From Bostrychus sinensis (taxonomy: Eukaryota > Chordata > Actinopteri > Gobiiformes > Eleotridae), in contig CM036252.1 in NCBI GenBank assembly GCA_020698575.1, positions 11,542,492 through 11,606,491 of the forward strand: a stretch of 64,000 bases of DNA. The letters run 5' to 3'. The translations under genes were made by a program, and so were the position numbers. Shown here piece after piece: positions 24,401-36,025 of the stretch (position 1 is its first letter; each line of letters opens with the position of its first letter). A model generated the notes under the pieces. That model had not been told where the DNA came from and made no database searches. It saw only the letters and a program-made list of their open reading frames with translations.

Positions 24401-27400
24401 TAGATTTTATTTTTGTAGCATAAAATTGGTATGTTTTTAACCCCAAAATATAGGTCGCACAGTCAAACCAGCTGAAAATCAGAAACCTATAAAATTGCAT
24501 GTCATGACTAAAGATTGTCAAAGAGTGAACATAGATAGTGTTTAGTCCTATCAGGATGTAAACAGGAAGTGATGCTCTTAAACAAAAGTGGACACGTGTT
24601 GGAAGTAAACCAAAGATATACAGTATTATCTCTCGAAATGCTGTGTACAACGCAGTAAATTCAGATGAAACCTCCCCATCCCACAGCTAAGCCTCCCAAA
24701 CACTGTCAGGATCCAAAAATGGGGCCTTGTGAGGACGGACAGACGACAGAAAGACAGACTGTCCTTGAAATCACCGCTCATCTGTTCTCACCGTCATGAA
24801 GGGACTCGTGGGCTGCAGCATGCACGTCTGGATGCTGATGTTCTTGTACTCGAAGGCCACTATGTTAAACCCCACCGCCTCGGGTACGGCCAGGACCAGC
24901 GACAGGAGCCAGATCACCACGATCTCCACCGCCGTTACCACGGGAACACCGGTGCCCTGCACACGAGACCAGGACGCCACCGCTCGGTACCTGCACAAGA
25001 TAGGATACCATTAATAACACCTCACGTTTTATGATTTACTGAAGGACCATGATTTGTTTTTTGCAAATTCATACTGGCTCTTGTCCATGCCACGTTCAGA
25101 ACCCTCTTTCGTCTCCATTATGATGCTTAGTTTGAACTTAAGCAGGTTTTTCTCAGGACTAAATGCATTCAGTTGCTGCCGTGTCATTGGTTGATTAAAC
25201 ATTTGCATTTAGATATAACCTGAATTCCGGAAATGTTGGGACATTTTTTAAATTTGAATAAAATGAAAACTAAAAACCTTTCAAATCAAATGAGCCACTT
25301 TCAGCTGTAACACCTTACTCTTCTCAGCAGCAGATGACTGGAACACATTACAGAACTCCCTCAAACTAACATCGTTGACATCTGTCTCATTGCTCAAACA
25401 GAGACCACTTGTTCCTGCTCATGATGCTGACTCACATTTAGATTCATTTGCTCTTTCATATACTCCTCAGTCCCATATACACAGACACACTTCCCTCCCC
25501 TCTTTCCTTTTCCTATATTTACACTTGTTCTGTGTTGTTTGATGCATTTTTGTCCATGTATAGTTGTATATGTGTTTTTTGTGTATTGTCGGCGTGTTCG
25601 TTTATGCGGATTTATGAAAAACAAAAATCTGACTCCAATCACACATCTGACATCCAATGTACCCCAACCCACATATTCAGTTTATTCCCATATATGGGCA
25701 CAGTCCAGGATGTGGCCCAGCAGTGATACAGAAGTGTGTGCTGTAAAGGAGGGGTTCCTGTTTAACTCAATGTGTCTCGACTGATCACCAGACAGATGTC
25801 CCCAAAGTTCATGACCTAGCTAGGTATCACTTCTTGTTTCTTGCACCCACGTCTGCACACACCGCTGGCTCACTTCCTGTTAGGACAGCAACACTGCAAA
25901 CAATATCACACTTTGACATTTAAAACATAAGTCACCCAATAAATGAAAAATATTCTCAACAGTATGCACAGTTGTATGTATGTATTTATGTTATTTATTC
26001 CTGCTGTGGTCCCTTGGCCAGGTCATGTTTGCAAATCAGAAGTGGTTCTCAAACATTTTTACCAGGTTAAATAAAGGTTAAATAAAATAAAATAAACACA
26101 TTATTCATAATAGAACACAGATAACATTAACATTTACACTGAGAAATTTGACACGTTTATGCACAAAATGAGCTCATTTCAAATTTGATGCCTCACAGCT
26201 CTCACAGTAGGAAATTTAGTAAAGTCATTGACACAATCATGAAGAGTGATGCAGAGTCGTCTGAGGGCCCCAAGATCACGGGCTCCAATAAAAGTCTGGG
26301 GCCTAGTCCCTTACACAGAGATGTCTTCAGTTTCTCGGAATATTTTCACAATGCTATGCTCTGATGATGAGATTTGCAAAGCCTTTGCAGTTTGATGTTG
26401 AGGAACATTGTTTTTAAAATATTCCACTTTAATCTATTTCCTCTTCACTCGTTCACAGATTGGAGAGCGTCTGCCCATCTTTACTTCTGAGAAACTCTGC
26501 CTCTCTAAGACTTCCCTTTTATAACTAATCATGTTACAGACCTGAAATCAATGAACTTAATTAGTTGCTAGATGTTCTCCCAGCTGAATTTCGTTTTAAT
26601 TTCTTGCTTTTTCCACCATTTGCTGCCCCTGTCCCAACTGTGAGACCTGTAGCGGGCATCAAATTTGAAATGAGCTCTTTTTGTGCATAAAAGTGTCACA
26701 TTTCTCAGTGTAAACATTTGTTATGTCATCTTTGTTCTGTTGTAAATAAAATATTGGCTCATGTGATTTGAAAGTCTTTTTAGTTCAGTCCCAATAGTGT
26801 GATTGTGTCATGTCCTGAACAAGAAAAAACACTGAATGCTGGATAATAATACTATTGACCACGTTGTTACCTGTCCACGCTCAGAGCACACAGGTTGAGG
26901 ACCGTGATCCCGACCGAAGCTTTTTGTAGAAAAGGGAAGAGTTTACAGAGGAACAGGCCAAAGGAGGAGTCGGCGAACGGCCAGCGCATCAACAGGAGCT
27001 GGAAACACAGACACAGTTTTAGAATTTGCTTTAGCATTAATGGATACTAACATTATCAGTGTGGGAGAGTGGGTTTATCAGTCTGAGAGCAGGATATCTC
27101 TGAGGTATTCTGGAGCATTTATCAGAGACACACTCAAGAGACCGACAGAGACACACAACATACAACAGCAACACGGATTACAACGATATCAACAAGGTTA
27201 CTTCTTTAGGTTTTAGACCAACATTAACACTGCATTTAATTAAGCTCTGAACCAACTTTATCTATGTATATTTTATCTTACATTGTCTGTTGTGACCTCA
27301 AAGCTAAAAAAAATAGTAATAATAAAAAAAAATAACTTGCACTTAGTCATAATAAAAAGTTTGAATCTACTATTGCCTCTGTGTTATCCTCCCACACAGT

Positions 27401-28985
27401 GCTGGGCAGTAACTACAGTAGTTACATTTATTAGAGTCACTTTTTAGGGGAAACATTAGAGAGTAGCAGTACTTAATTTGTAAAGTGTCTGCTTTTAAAG
27501 ACCTCAAACTGGCTATTTTAATGCAGTTTTTATTTAATTATGCATTTATTTATGTATGTATTTATTTATTTAGTGTTTCATTTATCTAAACTTACATATT
27601 TTTTAATATTCTGGTAAACATTAAATGTCCCATATTATGCTTTTTTTCTGACTTTATGAAATAGTTTTGGACATCTTTGCATTAGTATTTCACGTTTTAT
27701 AACTTATAATAATGTATATGTTTCGAAAACATCTTCTGTGGAGATGTTACTTTCACTTTGCAGAGTGCGCTTGGATTAGGTGTCTGTTGCCCCCTGCTGG
27801 CAACAGTGGGGAATGGACAGAGCATAAAATGGATATTTAGCACGGCTATTAGCAACATGCTGCTAACAGATAGATAAATGAGTTGACTGCTTTGTAGTGA
27901 CTGCAAAGTAAGCTCTGAAATGATCAGAATGAGTCCGGTGACGGTGTATGAGCTTTAGAAACGCGCAGGAGCACTTCCTGGTTTCATGAGTCTACGCAGA
28001 GCTGTGAGACCGAGCGTTTTCAGCTCTTGAGAAGGGCAGCACCTCAGCATATACTCAAACATGAAACATGCTTGAATGAAACAAATGACAACTCCAGGTC
28101 TGTTTTTGAGATAGAAAAAACACTGTAATATGGTTAAAAGCTCAAAAATGTAGATTTAGCAGAATAGGGGGCCTTTAAAGTGATCATAATTTTACTTTTG
28201 AATTTATTTTGTCTGTTTATCTTTTATCTCATAGAATCTTAGAAGCATTTCCAGGTATCTATATTTTAGTAAACAACTGACTCATTCATCTTCTTCCATT
28301 TATTCTTATTAGGAGTTGCAGCCAGCTTGAGCCTATCCCAGCAACTATGGGCCTTAGGCGGGATACATCACAAGGGGCAATTCACACCAATATGCAGGTG
28401 CAGGTCATTATGTCATGTCTGAACGGTGTAATTTTGGCTTCTGGACTGTACCTTATAGATATGGATGGGGATATCGATGGTGATGTAGATTAGGTCTCCC
28501 AGAGCCAGGCTGGCGATGAGTGCGTTGGGTCCGTTCCTCATGCTTTTAGTTTGCCAGATGATCCTGAGCAGCGTGGCGTTCCCGATGATCCCCACGGTGA
28601 AAATCAGACAGGACAGCACCGTGTTTATGTATTTAAAGGCCGTCTTTATGGAGGTCTCCTGTTTGCAGCTCGGAGGAGACATCGGACGAAATCTACCGGA
28701 TGTATTGGAGGAAAAATATGGGAGCTTGTACTTGGGTTTAAGCTTATTATCTTCTATTAATTTAGTTTGTCTGAGATCCAGTGAAGATTGAGATTTGTCG
28801 ATAGTTTCTTGCTCCAAAATTGGATGTTGGAGGTCTTCCTCTTGGGGCAGATCCGAAAACATAACATCAGATAGACTTGAATCATTATGGCTTAAAACTG
28901 GATCCAAAACCAAAAATCCAATGACTAGCAGCATAGAAAACAATCTGAACATTGACGGATGACAAGAGATAAGTCCACTTCCCAT
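21470..28985 (-). CDS. ednra: Endothelin receptor type A
   Basis: Seven coding exons on the minus strand: 28452-28985, 26871-26998, 24792-24990, 23317-23466, 21844-21977, 21655-21763 and 21470-21577. They total 1362 nt, 453 residues, against about 427 in mammals. The frame closes at every GT/AG junction. The protein has an N-terminal hydrophobic signal-like segment (about 12-31), sequons at NDSS and NTSG, then TM1 (INTVLSCLIFTVGIIGNATL) and the family hallmark MRNGPNALIASLALGDLIY. Class A switches are intact: DRY at 220-222, CWFP at 355-358, NPIILY at 402-407, and a palmitoylation-type SCLCCWCY tail start at 419-426. The receptor is a Gq-coupled receptor for endothelins, acting in neural-crest-derived jaw patterning and vascular tone. 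I call type A rather than type B from TM1-TM3 similarity and from its neighbours; teleost duplicates (a/b) cannot be separated here. Met12 is an alternative start with a more typical signal peptide. The N-terminal ectodomain is longer than in mammals. Confidence 0.95.
22057..23091. mobile_element. piggyBac-like MITE, family 2, with nested insertion
   Basis: Termini AGGGGCTATATTCTGC and ATAATATAGCCCCT are flanked by TTAA at 22053-22056 and 23092-23095. The element sits in ednra intron 5 (numbering coding exons). A second inverted-repeat unit, 'cttaacctcttaaacctgaa' to 'agagcttaacaggttaag' (about 22378-22933), appears inserted in it. Other family members: 41239 to about 41970, 56430-57231 and the split copy ending 60560. 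Confidence 0.78.
23521..23532. repeat. (TAA)n microsatellite
   Basis: A short AATAAT run in ednra intron 3. A comparable (TTA)n run occurs at 24030-24060. Confidence 0.5.
25210..26790. mobile_element. Composite inverted-repeat DNA transposon, class uncertain
   Basis: An outer pair ('ggaaatgttgggacattttt' to 'tttcaaatcaaatgagcca' at 25230-25292, with 'ttggctcatgtgatttgaaa' at 26755-26774) surrounds an inner pair ('acactgagaaatttgacac' at 26137 and 'gtgtcacatttctcagtgta' at 26694). Both pairs are reverse complements and together look like a non-autonomous element of the IS4EU/ISL2EU sort seen in fish, but I cannot assign it firmly. It occupies ednra intron 2 (26871 to 24990). Confidence 0.5.
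27625..28174 (-). mobile_element. piggyBac-like MITE, family 1, copy B
   Basis: Bounded by TTAA at 27621-27624 and 28175-28178, with termini ATGTCCCATATTATGC and GCAGAATAGGGGGCCT. The interior is the reverse complement of copy A at 5456-5941, including 'tagagctgtgagaccgagcg'-like text. It lies in ednra intron 1. Confidence 0.78.
28299..28405 (+). repeat. Teleost dispersed repeat fragment
   Basis: 'tcttcttccatttattctta' and 'gagcctatcccagcaact' match the copy at 39963-40240 in ttc29 intron 7. It ends about 45 bp from the ednra exon 1 donor. Confidence 0.5.
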
Positions 28986-29095
28986 TGTAAGGCTTGTGGT
29001 AGCAGCAATTCAAGAAAAAAAATATATATTATAATGTGGCTTTGAGCAAAACTCAAAGGGAATTTCTTTGTGGTTTGTTGGTTTGTCCCCAGTAG

Positions 29096-29122
29096 CTAGA
29101 CGTTTGAAGACACGGCAGCCAT
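29096..29122 (-). promoter_or_regulatory. Upstream ORF in the ednra 5' leader
   Basis: The ednra start-codon exon has an acceptor at 29124 (GACTTTCAG|ATATGGC). Two bases into the exon an ATG opens an 8-codon ORF, MAAVSSNV, ending in TAG at 29096, about 110 nt before the main ATG. If this acceptor is used, every spliced mRNA carries the uORF, a plausible translational brake. Its start context (CAGATATGG) has G at +4. Confidence 0.6.
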
Positions 29123-29159
29123 ATCTGAAAGTCAAAATTAAAATTTAATCAAGAAAATG

Positions 29160-29420
29160 GGTTTGTTAGTAGGTTTTAACACTGAATAAGCTTCCTGACT
29201 CAACCTTTTCCATTTATCCAGGCTTGGGACCTGCATAACGAGTGGCTGGAGTTGTTTTTTTCTTTTTTTTTTTAGGGATATAAGCTTTTCTATCCAGCAA
29301 ATTATCTGCCTCCCAGATTCACATATTGATTTGTCATCAGTTTGACGCCAGATGCCCTTCCTGACATGAACCTCTCCATTTATCCAGGCTTGGGACTGGC
29401 TCAAAGAGTACCCTGGCTTG
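29160..29420. repeat. Dispersed repeat fragments in ednra leader intron
   Basis: 'ccatttatccaggcttggga' occurs twice (29211 and 29377) with 'cgccagatgcccttcctgac' between. This is the same family as at 20735, 29755 and, in reverse, 30435-30530. Confidence 0.45.
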
Positions 29421-30045
29421 TGACTTGCTGTGGATGGAGTTTGGTCACGATAAAATGATGCGGTTAAAATGTTGGGACCAAATTTTTTTTCTGTGTAAAC
29501 TTGTTAGACAGTTTTAGTTAATGACAATAAAGTATAAGTTGAGTCAAACTAAAATATTGCTTAAGCTCATATGCAAAGATAAAACAAATAAATATAACAT
29601 AAAAGTAAATGGTAAAAAGTATGGCTGCACAATATTAGAAAAACATGAAGACCCTAAATATGGTTAAGCCTTTATTAACCATACACACAGACACAAGAAT
29701 ATAAGCTTTTTTTCCATTAAACCATCTACCTCCAAGTGTGCAACGATTCACAAAGATGCCCTTCCTGACATAAATCTCTCACTTTATCCAGGTTTGGGAC
29801 AGGCTTCAACTTTAGTCTCCAAGTTCTCTGGACTCACAGGTCAAAACCAGGACTGAAGACTAAACCAGGTTTAAATTTAGGACACATTTTATTTATTTGC
29901 ACAGAAGTTTTCAGATGGACGACCATAGCATTATTGTGATACATTTAGTTTCTTGCAATACAGATATTGTGCTTGATATCCCAATAATGATAACTTTGCC
30001 ATATATTTTGCAGCCCTATTATAAAACAAAGGTTCTTTATCTTAC

Positions 30046-30170
30046 CTTCAGATGTCTTTTAGTCTCTTAAAGTCCAAACCATTACAATAAGACGAAGTAG
30101 AAGTCGGTCACAGCTGAGCCTCTCTCCTCTCTCCTCTCTGTCTGACTGTATTTCCTCGTTCGCTGCATGG
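30046..30170 (-). other. Putative noncoding first exon and promoter of ednra
   Basis: On the minus strand a strong donor, CATCTGAAG|GTAAGATA, ends an exon at 30046, matching in phase-free manner the acceptor at 29124. Vertebrate EDNRA genes have a noncoding first exon, which supports this. The upstream end is not determined; the region 30110-30170 is rich in CT repeats on the plus strand (GAGAGG on the transcript). Confidence 0.55.
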
Positions 30171-30898
30171 TTTACTGTTGAGCTCCTCCCTCTCTGTCCC
30201 AGTCCCAGATCTCATTTAGATCAGAACAAACTCGTAAACACCACTTTTTTTTACCGTCAGACATTTAACTCTTGTTTGTTTGATCATTTTCCACTCAGAA
30301 CTGTTTAAACGTTGTTGTGAAACCTGACGCAGTAAACTTTATCACGATGTTATTTATTGTTGTGTTTGAAGCGTACAGTTTTCTTCCTTTTACTATGAGC
30401 AGCAATTTATTCTTTAGTGTTTGACATTTAACTTCATCTTGAGGTTGTCACTTATCCAAGACACAGAGGGGTCACGAGCCAGTGTACTCTCTGTGCCAGT
30501 CCCCAGCCTGGGTAAATGGAGAGGGTTGTGTCAGGAACTACTCTACTGGTGCCATAAAGAAACAGGTGAAGAGACCAGCAGAGGGCAGCAGAGCGGAGAG
30601 CTGCTGCCGTATTTTTCATACTTTAAACTTTAAAGAACTTTAAAGAATAAAAGAAACTTGGCTTCCTTAAATTTTTTGTAGGATGCCATTTTACTACAGT
30701 ACACTACAGAGTGGGCAGAAGTTCATGCAACCGAGCGTTTTGAGGCCTCAGAAACTCAGCATCAGAGAATGCAGGATTACTCAAACAGGCATGAAAGAAG
30801 CAAAACACATCTCTAGGTTTGTTTTTGATGAGAAAACAATATTATAACATGTAGAAAGCTAAAAAAAAAATAATAATAATTAAGTGCAGGCTATACAG

Positions 30899-31775
30899 CA
30901 GAGCTGTTCAAACTTTCTTCAAAGAGCACCAGATTTGAAAATGTGCAAATGTTCGAGAGCCGGCTGTTCTTCTTGATGTTGTCAAGTAACTGGACACACA
31001 TACACACATGTTTTATAAGTATTTTGTTTTCCAAAGCCAAATGATTATAACTAATTTTCTCTGACAACACAATCTAAAAGAAGTCCCAACAAAATAACAT
31101 CTTTGAACATAAAAACTGCAAACTGCAATTACTTTTCAACCAACTAATTTGAAAATACACTGCATAATAATAATAATAATAATACATAAATTTTATATAG
31201 CGCTTTTCACCCAACTCAAAGACGCTTTACAAGAAACACAACATATGACAAACAAAAGAACAGGAGAGATGTTATGAAGGGTTGAAAGCTAGTGTAAAGA
31301 GATAGGTTTTTAACAGTTTTTTTAAAGTTTGAAGAGAGTCTGAGGCACGGATGTGTGGGGGGAGAGAGTTCCAGAGGGTGGGGGCAGCAATGGCGAAACC
31401 TCTGTCCCCCAAGGTACGGTGCTTGGATTTAGTGATGGGAGTGAGGAGATTGGAGTTTGATGATCGGAGGCGGAGGGAGGGGCGGTGGTGCTGCAGAAGG
31501 TCAGTGAGGTATGGGGGAGCCAGGTTATTGAGGGCTTTGAAGGTGATGAGAAGGATCTTGAAATGAATGCGTTGTTGAATGGGGAGCCAGTGGAGCTGCT
31601 GTAGGAGGCATAGAGTCATAGATGAGATGCACAATTGTTCAGACAAAGCTACGGAAGCACTGTATGGAAGTGCTTGTCGGCCATAAGTAACGCATTTTGT
31701 CAGAGAAGCTGAGGGCCAAGTGTAATCTCAGGTTGTACCACTAATGGCTCCCAGGCCGCACTTTGGACATGTCTG
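30899..31775. mobile_element. Decayed hAT-like element interrupted by a LINE
   Basis: Outer ends CAGAGCTGTTCAAAC and CTTTGGACATGTCTG form weak inverted repeats; the flanks show only a loose duplication. The middle is occupied by the L2-type LINE fragment described separately. Confidence 0.4.
31160..31646 (-). mobile_element. 5'-truncated L2/CR1-type LINE 3' end
   Basis: On the minus strand a 124-codon frame (31272-31646) contains LHWLPIQQRIHFKILLIT, FKALNNLAPPYLTDLL and, near its end, LWNSLPPHIRASDSL, the familiar C-terminus of fish L2-clade reverse transcriptase ORFs. It is followed by a 3' tail, 'gcgctatataaaat', and a (TTA)n microsatellite at about 31164-31182, typical of L2 ends. The catalytic RT domain is missing, so the copy is dead on arrival. 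Confidence 0.82.
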
Positions 31776-32286
31776 GTATAGACCCTTAAAATGTCAGAGT
31801 TTGTTTGATGGTTAAATGAGTTGTTGTTGGGTGAATAGAGAGCCCTGCATCTCCCCCAGTGGTCTTGGCTGTAAACGACACTTGCAATTCTGAGTGCCGC
31901 TGACCTGGTGTCACCGAAGCTAAACAACTTAACCAAAAAAATTGTATAGATACACAGAGGCTGCTGCAGAGGTCTGAGGGTGTCTGGAGTGGCTGTGTGT
32001 GGTTTGTTTGTTACAGCGACAGTGGAGATAAACATGAAATAACTGTACGTGACTCTAAACATGGATCAGATAAGACCGGACACACACACAGCTGCTCCTA
32101 CTGTATATACTGTCTTCAGAGGGATATGAGAGCTGCTATAGGAGTTAGGGACATGTTAACAGAGGCTAGGGAAACAGTGGGATGCATAACATAAGAGGTG
32201 GACAACGGTTAAAGTACTCAAAAGAAAAGTTTATATATTTGAGCACAAAATACAAAATAACCCAAACAGAGATGAGAAGCAACAAA

Positions 32287-35200
32287 AGAGAGTCTCAGAG
32301 GGTCTAAACCCAAACTACAGCAGCCTCAGAGGGTCAGAACTCAAACTACAGAGGCCTCAGAGGGTCAGAACGCAAACCTCAGCAGCCTCAGAGGGTCAGA
32401 ACTCAAACTACAGCAGCCTCAGAGGGTCAGAACTCAAACTACAGTAGCCTCAGAGGGTCAGAACTCAAACTACAGCAGCCTCAGAGGGTCAGAACTCAAA
32501 CTACAGCAGCCTCAGAGGGTCAGAACTCAAACTACAGCAGCCTCAGAGGGTCACAATTCAAACTACATCAGCCTCAGAGGGTCAGAACTCAAACTACAGC
32601 GGCCTCAGAGGGTCAGAACTCAAACTACAGCAGCCTCAGAGGGTCAGAACTCAAACTACAGCAGCCTCAGAGGGTCAGAACTCAAACTACAGCAGCCTCA
32701 GAGGGTCAGAACTCAAACTACAGCAGCCTCAGAGGGTCAGAACTCAAACTACAGTAGCCTCAGAGGGTCAGAACTCAAACTACAGCAGGCTCAGAGGGTC
32801 AGAACTCAAACTACAGCAGCCTCAGAGGGTCAGAACTCAAACTACAGCAGCCTCAGAGGGTCAGAACTCAAACTACAGCAGCCTCAGAGGGTCAGAACTC
32901 AAACTACAGCAGCCTCAGAGGGTCAGAACTCAAACTACAGTAGCCTCAGAGGGTCAGAACTCAAACTACAGCAGGCTCAGAGGGTCAGAACTCAAACTAC
33001 AGCAGCCTCAGAGGGTCAGAACTCAAACTACAGTAACCTCAGAGGGTCAGAACTCAAACTACAGCAGCCTCAGAGGGTCAGAACTCAAACTACAGCAGCC
33101 TCAGAGGGTCACAATTCAAACTACATCAGCCTCAGAGGGTCAGAACTCAAACTACAGCGGCCTCAGAGGGTCAGAACTCAAACTACAGCAGCCTCAGAGG
33201 GTCAGAACTCAAACTACAGCAGCCTCAGAGGGTCAGAACTCAAACTACAGCAGCCTCAGAGGGTCAGAACTCAAACTACAGAGGCCTCAGAGGGTCAGAA
33301 CTCAAACTACAGCAGCCTCAGAGGGTCAAAACTCAAACTACAGCAGCCTCAGAGGGTCAAAACTCAAACCTCAGCAGCCTCAGAGGGTCAGAACTCAAAC
33401 TACAGCAGCCTCAGAGGGTCAGAACTTAAACTACAGTAGCCTCAGAGGGTCAAAACTCAAACTACAGCAGCTTTAGACGATCAGAACTCAAACTACAGCA
33501 GCCTCAGAGGGTCACAATTCAAACTACATCAGCCTCAGAGGGTCAGAACTCAAACTACAGCGGCCTCAGAGGGTCAGAACTCAAACTACAGTAGCCTCAG
33601 AGGGTCAGAACTCAAACTACAGTAGCCTCAGAGGGTCAGAACTCAAACTACAGTAGCCTCAGAGGGTCAGAACTCAAACTACAGCAGCCTCAGAGGGTCA
33701 GAACTCAAACTACAGTAGCCTCAGAGGGTCAGAACTCAAACTACAGTAGCCTCAGAGGGTCAGAACTCAAACTACAGTAGCCTCAGAGGGTCAGAACTCA
33801 AACTACAGTAACCTCAGAGGGTCAGAACTCAAACTACAGTAGCCTCAGAGGGTCAGAACTCAAACTACAGCGGCTTCAGAGGGTCAGAACTCAAACTACA
33901 GCAGCCTCAGAGGGTCAGAACTCAAACTACAGCAGCCTCAGAGGGTCAGAACTCAAACTACAGTAGCCTCAGAGGGTCAGAACTCAAACTACAGTAGCCT
34001 CAGAGGGTCAGAACTCAAACTACAGTAACCTCAGAGGGTCAGAACTCAAACTACAGAGGCCTCAGAGGGTCAGAACTCAAACTACAGAGGCCTCAGAGGG
34101 TCAGAACTCAAACTACAGCGGCCTCAGAGGGTCAGAACTCAAACTACAGCGGCCTCAGAGGGTCAGAACTCAAACTACAGTGGCCTCAGAGGGTCAGATC
34201 TCAAACTACAGTAGCCTCAGAGGGTCAGAACTCAAACTACAGAGGCCTCAGAGGGTCAGAACTCAAACTACAGAGGCCTCAGAGGGTCAGAACTCAAACT
34301 ACAGTAGCCTCAGAGGGTCAGAACTCAAACTACAGCGGCCTCAGAGGGTCAGAACTCAAACCTCAGCAGCCTCAGAGGGTCAGAACTCAAACTACAGCAG
34401 CCTCAGAGGGTCAGAACTCAAACTACAGCAGCCTCAGAGGGTCAGAACTCAAACTACAGTAGCCTCAGAGGGTCAGAACTCAAACTACAGCAGGCTCAGA
34501 GGGTCAGAACTCAAACCTCAGCAGCCTCAGAGGGTCAGAACTCAAACTACAGCAGGCTCAGAGGGTCAGAACTCAAACCTCAGCAGCCTCAGAGGGTCAG
34601 AACTCAAACTACAGTAGCCTCAGAGGGTCAGAACTCAAACTACAGTAGCCTCAGAGGGTCAGAACTCAAACTACAGCAGCCTCAGAGGGTCAGAACTCAA
34701 ACTACAGCAGCCTCAGAGGGTCAGAACTCAAACCACAGTAGCCTCAGAGGGTCAGAACTCAAACTACAGTAGCCTCAGAGGGTCAGAACTCAAACTACAG
34801 TAACCTCAGAGGGTCAGAACTCAAACTACAGCAGCCTCAGAGGGTCAGAACTCAAACCTCAGCAGCCTCAGAGGGTCAGAACTCAAACTACAGCAGCCTC
34901 AGAGGGTCAGAACTCAAACTACAGAGGCCTCAGAGGGTCAGAACTCAAACTACAGTAGCCTCAGAGGGTCAGAGCTCAAACTACAGAGGCCTCAGAGGGT
35001 CAGAACTCAAACTACAGAGGCCTCAGAGGGTCAGAACTCAAACTACAGTAACCTCAGAGGGTCAGAACTCAAACTACAGCAGCCTCAGAGGGTCAGAACT
35101 CAAACTACAGCAGCCTCAGAGGGTCAGAACTCAAACTACAGCAGCCTCAGAGGGTCAGAACTCAAACTACAGCGGCCTCAGAGGGTCAGAACTCAAACTA

Positions 35201-36025
35201 CAGCGGCCTCAGAGGGTCAGAACTCAAACTATAGTAGCCTCAGAGGGTCAGAACTCAAACTACAGTGGCCTCAGAGGGTCAGAACTCAAACTACAGTAGC
35301 CTCAGAGGGTCAGAACTCAAACTACAGAGGCCTCAGAGGGTCAGAACTCAAACTACAGAGGCCTCAGAGGGTCAGAACTCAAACTACAGAGGCCTCAGAG
35401 GGTCAGAACTCAAACTACAGCAGCCTCAGAGGTTCAGAACTCAAACTACAGTAGCCTCAGAGGTTCAGAACTCAAACTACAGTAGCCTCAGAGGGTCACA
35501 ATTCAAACTACATCAGCCTCAGAGGGTCAGAACTCAAACTACAGCGGCCTCAGAGGGTCAGAACTCAAACTACAGCAGCCTCAGAGGGTCAGAACTCAAA
35601 CTACAGCAGCCTCAGAGGGTCACAATTCAAACTACATCAGCCTCAGAGGGTCAGAACTCAAACTACAGCGGCCTCAGAGGGTCAGAACTCAAACTACAGT
35701 AGCCTCAGAGGGTCAGAGCTCAAACTACAGAGGCCTCAGAGGGTCAGAACTCAAACTACAGAGGCCTCAGAGGGTCAGAACTCAAACTACAGTAACCTCA
35801 GAGGGTCAGAACTCAAACTACAGCAGCCTCAGAGGGTCAGAACTCAAACTACAGCAGCCTCAGAGGGTCAGAACTCAAACTACAGTAGCCTCAGAGGGTC
35901 AGAACTCAAACTACAGCAGGCTCAGAGGGTCAGAACTCAAACTACAGCAGCCTCAGAGGGTCAGAACTCAAACTACAGTAGCCTCAGAGGGTCAGAACTC
36001 AAACTACAGCAGCCTCAGAGGGTCA
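32287..36025. repeat. 31-bp minisatellite between ednra and ttc29
   Basis: About 120 tandem copies of a 31-bp unit beginning CCTCAGAGGGTCAGAAC and ending in ACTACAGNNG, spanning 3.7 kb. Variation is concentrated at the last three bases (CAG, TAG, CGG, AGG, TAA), with rarer variants such as 'tcacaattcaaactacatca' that recur at 32550, 33110, 33510, 35495 and 35620, suggesting higher-order duplication. Because 31 is not a multiple of 3, three units make a 31-codon super-unit, which yields fortuitous plus-strand ORFs of 145 codons. It lies in the shared upstream region of two divergent genes. Confidence 0.96.

Noticed and set aside
28413..28451. Extension of ednra exon 1 to the in-frame stop
   Set aside because: A strong donor at 28451 follows IYK, exactly where the receptor family continues in the next exon; the extra 12 codons are intron read-through.
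31272..31646. 124-codon minus-strand ORF as a host gene
   Set aside because: Sequence is the C-terminal end of an L2-type LINE reverse transcriptase with a microsatellite tail.
34180..35702. 145-codon ORFs as repeat proteins
   Set aside because: They arise from the 31-bp minisatellite being free of stops over a 93-bp super-period; no start context, splice signal or family similarity.
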